From assembly GCF_042653545.1 (NCBI RefSeq), contig NZ_JBHSIS010000006.1, positions 806,001 to 870,000 of the forward strand: DNA of 64,000 nucleotides, given 5' to 3'. Shown here piece after piece: positions 59,150 through 64,000 of the stretch. Source of the stretch: Actinophytocola glycyrrhizae (lineage in GTDB: Bacteria > Actinomycetota > Actinomycetes > Mycobacteriales > Pseudonocardiaceae). The position numbers and the translations under genes are program-made. The notes under the pieces are model-generated. The model ran no database searches and was not told the origin of the DNA. It saw nothing but the letters and a program-made list of their open reading frames with translations. Position 1 is the first letter of the stretch; the number at the start of each line of letters is the position of its first letter.

Positions 59150-60290
59150 CGGTCCAGTTCGGGTTGACCAGCGCGTAGACCACCTCGTCCTCGAAGCCGG
59201 CGGCGCCCGTGGGGAACGATTCCGGCAGGCTCGCCACATGGGTGAAGCCCGCCTTCTCGGCGCCGTGCCGGGACGCCGTGTTGCTCGCCGCCGTGCCAAG
59301 GCTCAGGCGGCGAAGACCCAGGCCGCCCTTCTTCCTGTCGGTGAACGAGCACTCCACCAGCGCGCGCAGCGCCTCGGTCAGCACCCCCTTGCCCCGGGCG
59401 TCCGGGTGCACCGCGTAGCCGATCTCCGCGGCCGTCTTGTCCAGGCCGCCGAGGTTGAAGAGCTGGATGTGGCCGATGAGCTCGTCGGTGGCACGGTCGG
59501 CGATGGTCCAGTCGAAGCGTTCACCTCGCGCGTCGGCCTCCAGCGGGCGCAGCAGCACCTTCTCCACGGGTGGCATGTCGTTCAGCCACGAGTAGCGGCC
59601 CCCGAAGTGGCGGCTGCGTTCGTCGGTCATCATCTCGACGAAACGGTGGCTGTCGGCATCGGCGTGCGGGCGCAGCCGCAGGCGGCCGGTCTCGACGGTC
59701 GGGGGGACGTGCCACTCGTGTTTCGGTTCGCGGGTGTCGTCGGCGCGCAGCGAGCCGCACCACGCGTCGTGACGTTCGCCGCGCTGCAGAAGGAACTTCG
59801 CGACCTTGCCGTCGTAGGAGAAGCCGTTCGCCCACGCCACGCGCCACGACGCCCAGTTGCCGACGTGCGCGTACCACACGATCAGCTCGATGTCCGGCCG
59901 CGAGAAACCCCAGTCCAGGATCAGCTTCACCGCCCGGCTGCACACGCCACGGCCGCGCACGCCGGGGTGCAGGCCGAACGCGAGTTCCGCGACACCGGCC
60001 TCCATCGGCCGCAGCGCGATCGAACCCGAGAACCGGCGCGTCCCGTCCGCGTGCGGCGCCTCGATGGCGAAGTTCAGGTCCTTCCCGGTCAGCCAGCCGG
60101 ACGGCACGATCTCGTTGACGAACCCGACGGCATCCGCACGCTGGTAGGGCACGGGAACGGTCGTCCACCTGATCGACTCCGGGTCGGTGCACTGCACGAC
60201 CACGTCATCCACATCGGACAGCGTGTGGACACGCAGCGTGATCTCGCCATCGGTGAGCGTGGGAACGTCGTCCGGAAACGTGAGGGCCAT
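59115..60290 (-). CDS. Double GNAT acetyltransferase
   Basis: 391 residues made of two complete GNAT (Acetyltransf_3) domains: the first about residues 15-185 (VAELAFGLHPGVRGRGVCSRAVKLIL) and the second about 195-380 (TAAEIGYAVHPDARGKGVLTEALRALVE). Each has the acetyl-CoA pyrophosphate loop R-G-x-G. Members of this class acetylate N-termini, antibiotics or amino acids. The final 11 residues (ELSTADRVVHR) are encoded by the 143-bp repeat. It diverges from ferritin and shares its iron-boxed promoter region. Confidence 0.87.
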   Translation of the reverse strand: MALTFPDDVPTLTDGEITLRVHTLSDVDDVVVQCTDPESIRWTTVPVPYQRADAVGFVNEIVPSGWLTGKDLNFAIEAPHADGTRRFSGSIALRPMEAGVAELAFGLHPGVRGRGVCSRAVKLILDWGFSRPDIELIVWYAHVGNWASWRVAWANGFSYDGKVAKFLLQRGERHDAWCGSLRADDTREPKHEWHVPPTVETGRLRLRPHADADSHRFVEMMTDERSRHFGGRYSWLNDMPPVEKVLLRPLEADARGERFDWTIADRATDELIGHIQLFNLGGLDKTAAEIGYAVHPDARGKGVLTEALRALVECSFTDRKKGGLGLRRLSLGTAASNTASRHGAEKAGFTHVASLPESFPTGAAGFEDEVVYALVNPNWTELSTADRVVHR

Positions 60291-60344
60291 CGCACCATGG
60301 TCGGTGGCCGGGCCGCCCGGTGCAATCCAGTTACCCGTTTTCGG

Positions 60345-60388
60345 TTAGGAATGCCTTACCTGAATTGCATTCAGATAGCCTTACCTAA
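60345..60388. promoter_or_regulatory. Tandem IdeR iron boxes upstream of ferritin
   Basis: Two boxes match the iron-box consensus: TTAGGAATGCCTTACCTGA (60345-60363, 13 of 19) and TTCAGATAGCCTTACCTAA (60370-60388, 14 of 19), centres 25 bp apart. They end 48 bp before the ferritin ATG. Tandem boxes at this distance resemble bfrB of mycobacteria, where IdeR with iron activates the gene. Confidence 0.82.
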
Positions 60389-60436
60389 TCAAATAGAAAA
60401 TTGCCGATGATCATCGTGCCGCGTATTGTTGAAATC

Positions 60437-60964
60437 ATGTCGAAGTTCAACTCCATGTTGCAAGAGCAGATCCGGAACGAGTTCACCGCGTCCCAGCAGT
60501 ACGTCGCGCTTGCGGTGTGGTTCGACGGCCAGGACCTGCCACAACTCGCCAAGCACTTCTACCGGCAGTCGCTGGAGGAGCGCAACCACGCGATGATGAT
60601 CGTGCAGTACCTGCTCGACAACGACCTCCAGCCCGCAATTCCCGGCGTGGACGAGGTGCGCAACGATTTCTCCGACGCCGCCGACCTCGTCGCGCTCGCG
60701 CTCAAACAGGAGAAGCAGGTCACCGACGACGTCATCGGGCTCGCCAAAGTCGCCCGCGACGAGGACGACTACAAGGGCGAGCAGTTCATGCAGTGGTTCC
60801 TCAAGGAGCAGGTCGAAGAGGTGGCCCAGATGACCACGTTGCTCAACGTGGTGCGTCGTGCGAACGGCAACCTGTTCGACATCGAGAACTTCCTGGCGCG
60901 CGAGTCGGTCGGCGACACGGGCGACGACCCGCTCGCCCCGCACGCGGCAGGCGGCAAGCTCTAG
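60437..60964 (+). CDS. bfrB: Ferritin (iron storage, BfrB-like)
   Basis: 175-residue ferritin subunit with the four-helix bundle and ferroxidase residues: NEFTASQQYVALAVWF, SLEERNHAMMIVQYLLD and KGEQFMQWFLKEQVEEVAQM. It oxidises and stores iron in a 24-mer shell. The ATG at 60437 gives MSKFNSMLQEQ. The promoter has tandem iron boxes. Position and type match M. tuberculosis bfrB (Rv3841). A strong hairpin begins at its stop codon. Confidence 0.95.
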   Translation: MSKFNSMLQEQIRNEFTASQQYVALAVWFDGQDLPQLAKHFYRQSLEERNHAMMIVQYLLDNDLQPAIPGVDEVRNDFSDAADLVALALKQEKQVTDDVIGLAKVARDEDDYKGEQFMQWFLKEQVEEVAQMTTLLNVVRRANGNLFDIENFLARESVGDTGDDPLAPHAAGGKL

Positions 60965-61051
60965 TTGGTGGGCTTGCGCCACCAACGGGGCTGCGATGCC
61001 CTGAAAGGCGCGTTCAGGGCGCTGAGTGCCCTGAACGCGCCTTTCAGGGCA
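60964..61051. repeat. REP-like terminator region, copy C
   Basis: Three perfect hairpins occupy the convergent gap between ferritin and the DUF5926 gene: GTTGGTGG/CCACCAAC (60964-60986), GCCCTGAA/TTCAGGGC with loop AGGCGCG (60998-61020), and TGCCCTGAA/TTCAGGGCA with loop CGCGCCT (61027-61051). The last two are mirror-oriented REP units. Confidence 0.82.
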
Positions 61052-61075
61052 TCGGCCCGGCCTGCGGGTGCCCGG

Positions 61076-62017
61076 CTAGCGGATGGTGACCTGACGGCCG
61101 ATGAGACCGTCGCGGGCGCGGCGTTCCTCGCTGGTCAGCGGGTTTTTCTCCAGCGAAGCCAGCGCCTCGTCCAGCCGGGCGCCCAGCTCCTCGGCCGGCT
61201 TGGCCCACTCGCGGGCGTGCAGCTCGGAGTCGAGGTCCCACACCGGCACCAGCAGGCCGTGCGCGCGGAACGAACCGGCGTACCGCGAACCCTCGCCGAG
61301 ACCCAGCTCGCCCCGCGCGTGCAGCCGCGACAGCGCGAACAGCAGCTGCTCCTCCGGCTCCGGCCGCACCCACCGCAGGTGCGCGCGGTCGCCCGCGTCG
61401 ACCCAGTAGGCGGCCGGGCCGATGCGTTCCGTCGGCATGATGGCCTGGTTCGCGCGCTCCAGCGACAGCGTGACCTCACCCGCGGGCTCCTCGCCCTCCG
61501 GCAGCCACCACGAGAAGTCGCCGTGCAGCGCCGGTTCCAGCCCCGCCTTCACGTCCAGCATGTCCTGCAGGCGCTCGCGCTCGCCCTCTTCGGCCTCCGG
61601 GCCGACGACCGGCAGCACGTCGCCGGGTGCCGCATCGAGGGCCCAGCGCAGTGCACGGGCCAGGTCGCGGCTGACGTCGCTGGAACGGGTCTGCACCTGG
61701 AGCCCGACGAACGCGCTGCCGTCGGCGCGGACCAGCGCGGCCGCGGCCATCGGCAGGACGGTCGCGAGCGTCACCGTGCGGTCGGTGTCCACCGACACCG
61801 CGAGCGGCGCGGTCGCCGACGGCACGAACTCACGCAGCGCGATCAGCTCGCACTCACCGGCGAGCCCTTCGAACGGGCGGCCGACCGGCACCTCGATCGG
61901 GCCGCCGGTCAGGCCGTGGCACGCCTTGTAGCGCTTGCCCGACCCGCACGGGCAGGCCTGCCTCGGGTTGATGCCGTCGGTGGTCTTCTTGCTCTTCACG
62001 GCGGAACGCTTGGCCAT
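61076..62017 (-). CDS. DUF5926-family protein with SEC-C motif
   Basis: 313-residue cytoplasmic protein. A SEC-C zinc-binding motif lies near the N-terminus (ACPCGSGKRYKACHG, about residues 20-35), followed by a long helical/beta domain of the actinobacterial DUF5926 family (for example GDFSWWLPEGEEPAGEV and HLRWVRPEPEEQLLFAL). SEC-C motifs bind metal and often contact ribosomes or SecB. The function of this family is not known to me. It converges on ferritin and follows glpQ. Confidence 0.85.
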   Translation of the reverse strand: MAKRSAVKSKKTTDGINPRQACPCGSGKRYKACHGLTGGPIEVPVGRPFEGLAGECELIALREFVPSATAPLAVSVDTDRTVTLATVLPMAAAALVRADGSAFVGLQVQTRSSDVSRDLARALRWALDAAPGDVLPVVGPEAEEGERERLQDMLDVKAGLEPALHGDFSWWLPEGEEPAGEVTLSLERANQAIMPTERIGPAAYWVDAGDRAHLRWVRPEPEEQLLFALSRLHARGELGLGEGSRYAGSFRAHGLLVPVWDLDSELHAREWAKPAEELGARLDEALASLEKNPLTSEERRARDGLIGRQVTIR

Positions 62018-62028
62018 GGAGCGAGACG

Positions 62029-62835
62029 CTACCGGTTCAGTAGCCGCAGGGTACTGGCCGGGGAGTTCGTCGCGAGGTAACGGACGCCCAGGTTCGCGCA
62101 CAGGTTCACGTCGGCCGGTTCGTCGACGGTCCAGACGTAGCTCTCGTTCCCGAACGACCGCGCCCGCGCCACGTAGTCCGGGTCGGTCCGCAGCAGGTGC
62201 ACCCCGGGGCCCGCGTAGTCGGCGTAGGGCGGGAGCGTGCCGTCCCAGCGGACGACGGACAGGGTCTCGAGCAGCAGCACGGTCGGCAGGGTGGCGGTGT
62301 GTCCGCGCACGCGCCGCACCGCCCGCGACGAGAACGACATCATCACCACCTGCGAGTCCTCTTTGGACCTCGGGCGGGCGAGACCGTAGCGGCGCAGCAT
62401 GGCCACGAGCTTCGCCTCGACCAGACCGCCGTACCGGACGGGATGTTTGGTCTCCACGAACAGCTTCACGCCCGGTGACGCCTTCACCAGGTCCAGAAGG
62501 GACTCGAGGGTGAGCACGCCGCGTTCGGACTCGTCCGGTGTGCGCAGCACCAGCTCGTCGGCGTGCTCCGGCATGCCTGGGTGCCAGCTGCCGTAGTCCA
62601 GTTCGGACAGTCGGTCGAGGGTGAGGGTGGAGACGACGCCGCGCCCGGAGGAGGTCCGGTCGACCCGGCGGTCGTGGACACAGACGAGGTGACCGTCGCG
62701 GGAGAGGCGCACGTCGCATTCGAGGCCGTCCGCGCCCTGTTCGATGGCGAGCGCGTAGGCGGCGACTGTGTGCTCGGCCCGGTGCGCGGACGCACCCCGG
62801 TGCGCGACAACAGCGGGCTGCACGGCCGGGATCAT
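62029..62835 (-). CDS. glpQ: Glycerophosphodiester phosphodiesterase
   Basis: 268-residue GDPD-family enzyme with a TIM-barrel. Catalytic residues appear in VVAHRGASAHRAEHTVAAY (His-Arg), GLECDVRLSRDGHLVCVHD (Glu-x-Asp and His) and KLFVETKH. It hydrolyses glycerophosphodiesters to glycerol 3-phosphate and an alcohol. No signal peptide is seen, so it may be cytoplasmic. It corresponds in position to Rv3842c (GlpQ1). Confidence 0.93.
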   Translation of the reverse strand: MIPAVQPAVVAHRGASAHRAEHTVAAYALAIEQGADGLECDVRLSRDGHLVCVHDRRVDRTSSGRGVVSTLTLDRLSELDYGSWHPGMPEHADELVLRTPDESERGVLTLESLLDLVKASPGVKLFVETKHPVRYGGLVEAKLVAMLRRYGLARPRSKEDSQVVMMSFSSRAVRRVRGHTATLPTVLLLETLSVVRWDGTLPPYADYAGPGVHLLRTDPDYVARARSFGNESYVWTVDEPADVNLCANLGVRYLATNSPASTLRLLNR

Positions 62836-62855
62836 CGCACAGCTACCGTGAGGAC

Positions 62856-64000
62856 ATGGTGTTCGACCCTCGTGACCCGGCCTTTCTCGCCGATCCGTAC
62901 CCGGTGTTCGCGCAGCTGCGGGCCGACGGCCCGGTGCACTGGCACGAGCAGCTCGGTCTCGCGGTGGCGGTGTCGCACCAGGCGTGCTCCGAGGTGTTGC
63001 GCAACCGGTCGGCCGGGCGCCTGTGGCGGGACAAGGAGCCGGCGTCCGATTTCGTCGCGTTCAACCTGCTGCACCAGAACTCGCTGCTGGAGAACGAGCC
63101 CCCTCGGCACACCCGGCTGCGGCGGCTGATCTCGACGGCGTTCGCGCGCGGGCACACGGAGCGGCTGCGGCCGTGGGTGCGGTCGCTGGCCTCGACGCTG
63201 GTGACGTCGCTGGCGTCGGCGATCAAGGCGGACGGCGCGGCGGACCTGCTGGCACACGTCGCGGCGCCGCTGCCGGTGGAGGTGATCGCCGAGCTGCTCG
63301 GTGTGCCGGCGGCGGACCGGGCGAAGCTGCAGCCGTGGTCGAACGCGATCGTGAAGATGTACGAGTACGACCTGCCCGCCGTGGCGGCGGCCGCCGCCGA
63401 GGACGCGGCGGCCGAGTTCGTGGACTACCTGCGTGCGCTGGCGGCCACGCGCGTGTCGTCGCCGGGCCCGGACCTGATCAGTGACCTGGTGGCGGTGCGC
63501 GCCGGTACGGACCGGTTGACCGGCGACGAGTTGGTCGGCACCGCGGTGCTGCTGCTGATGGCGGGGCACGAGGCGACGGTGAACGTCATCGGCAACGGGG
63601 TGCTGGCGCTGCTGCGGCACCGCGCGGAGTGGGACCGGCTTGTGGCGTCGCCCGAGCTGCTGCCGACCGCGGTGGAGGAACTGATCCGCTTCGACGCGCC
63701 GCTGCAGCTGTTCGAACGGACCGCGACCGCGCCGACGACGGTGGCCGGGTACGCGCTGGAGCCGGGCGACAGGATCGCGGCGCTGCTCGGTGCGGCGGCA
63801 CGTGATCCCGAGGTGTTCGAGGAACCGGACCGGCTGGACGTGGGGCGGTCGCCGAACGCGCACCTGGGGTTCGGGGCGGGGATCCACTACTGCGTGGGTG
63901 CGCCGCTGGCGCGGGTGGAGATCGCCGCGGCGCTGGAGGCGCTGGTGACGGAGCTGCCGGGACTGCGCCTGGCCGAGGAACCGGACCGCCGCCCGGAGTT
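62856..64000 (+). CDS. Cytochrome P450 (3' partial)
   Basis: At least 381 residues of a bacterial class I P450; the stop lies beyond the right edge. The I-helix has AGHEATVN (GHEAT rather than GHETT), the K-helix has EELIR (ExxR), and the heme loop FGAGIHYCVGAP carries the axial Cys at 346. The ATG at 62856 gives MVFDPRDPAFLADPYPVFAQL. The substrate and electron partners are unknown, and no ferredoxin is visible in this window. It diverges from glpQ. Confidence 0.95.
   Translation, partial: MVFDPRDPAFLADPYPVFAQLRADGPVHWHEQLGLAVAVSHQACSEVLRNRSAGRLWRDKEPASDFVAFNLLHQNSLLENEPPRHTRLRRLISTAFARGHTERLRPWVRSLASTLVTSLASAIKADGAADLLAHVAAPLPVEVIAELLGVPAADRAKLQPWSNAIVKMYEYDLPAVAAAAAEDAAAEFVDYLRALAATRVSSPGPDLISDLVAVRAGTDRLTGDELVGTAVLLLMAGHEATVNVIGNGVLALLRHRAEWDRLVASPELLPTAVEELIRFDAPLQLFERTATAPTTVAGYALEPGDRIAALLGAAARDPEVFEEPDRLDVGRSPNAHLGFGAGIHYCVGAPLARVEIAAALEALVTELPGLRLAEEPDRRPE

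Noticed and set aside
1..64000. A secondary-metabolite cluster around the P450, NAT, AurF-like and methyltransferase genes
   Set aside because: These genes are far apart, in different operons, and no PKS, NRPS, terpene or RiPP synthase gene is present in the window.

Overview
High-GC actinomycete DNA, most likely from the family Pseudonocardiaceae (Lentzea/Saccharothrix/Actinosynnema-like). Codons end almost always in G or C, GTG starts are frequent, and the gene set is typically actinobacterial: a SCO5389-type protein, a mycothiol-dependent enzyme, an F420-type flavin enzyme, DUF3558 and DUF4232 lipoproteins, an ANTAR regulator and IdeR-type iron boxes. No tRNA, rRNA, CRISPR array, transposase or prophage gene was seen. 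From memory, serS, the septum-formation membrane protein, the zincin, pheA, the DUF2470 protein, ferritin and glpQ occur in the same order as Mycobacterium tuberculosis Rv3834c-Rv3842c, an oriC-proximal neighbourhood. The window therefore looks like an ancestral scaffold into which accessory blocks have been inserted.

Layout. 0-4 kb: end of an SGNH acyltransferase, serS, septum-formation protein, zincin. 3.6-13.9 kb: MerR regulator with a VIT/vWA protein, a TetR/oxidoreductase pair, an AurF-like diiron oxygenase with RtcB and a TetR, a secreted nuclease-like protein, an ECF sigma factor and an ArsR regulator. 14-21 kb: a two-component system, lipoprotein, arylamine N-acetyltransferase and a DrrAB-like exporter. 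21.8-26.7 kb: pheA, macro-domain protein, SCO5389-like protein, coaA, mycothiol-dependent enzyme, orphan response regulator. 26.8-37.6 kb (mostly minus strand): methyltransferase, FtsX-type ABC transporter, DevS-like GAF kinase and a cydA-cydB-cydDC operon. 37.7-42.5 kb: DUF3558 lipoprotein beside a frameshifted partner, a yybP-ykoY manganese riboswitch with its UPF0016 transporter, an ANTAR regulator, and a TetR/MpaB pair. 42.8-46.8 kb: homogentisate degradation (hmgA divergent from a fahA operon with iclR). 46.9-64 kb: secreted sugar dehydrogenase, LysE exporter, iron-boxed DUF2470 protein, LigD, CPBP protease, flavin enzyme, DM13 protein, arginine deiminase, WYL regulator with RidA and SRPBCC genes, double GNAT protein, ferritin with tandem iron boxes, SEC-C protein, glycerophosphodiesterase and a truncated P450.

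The most unusual content is non-coding. Dispersed repeats occupy all six convergent gene junctions longer than about 130 bp, apart from one simple-hairpin junction at 6.7 kb: a roughly 520-bp element in two inverted copies with a 133-bp palindrome, REP-like hairpins whose stems covary, and a 143-bp direct repeat carrying two perfect high-GC DnaA boxes per copy. A separate element of about 96 bp is shared by the leader of the GAF kinase and a second intergenic site. Regulatory sites that can be read directly include iron boxes, a manganese riboswitch and several operator-like palindromes beside TetR, MerR, IclR and ArsR genes.
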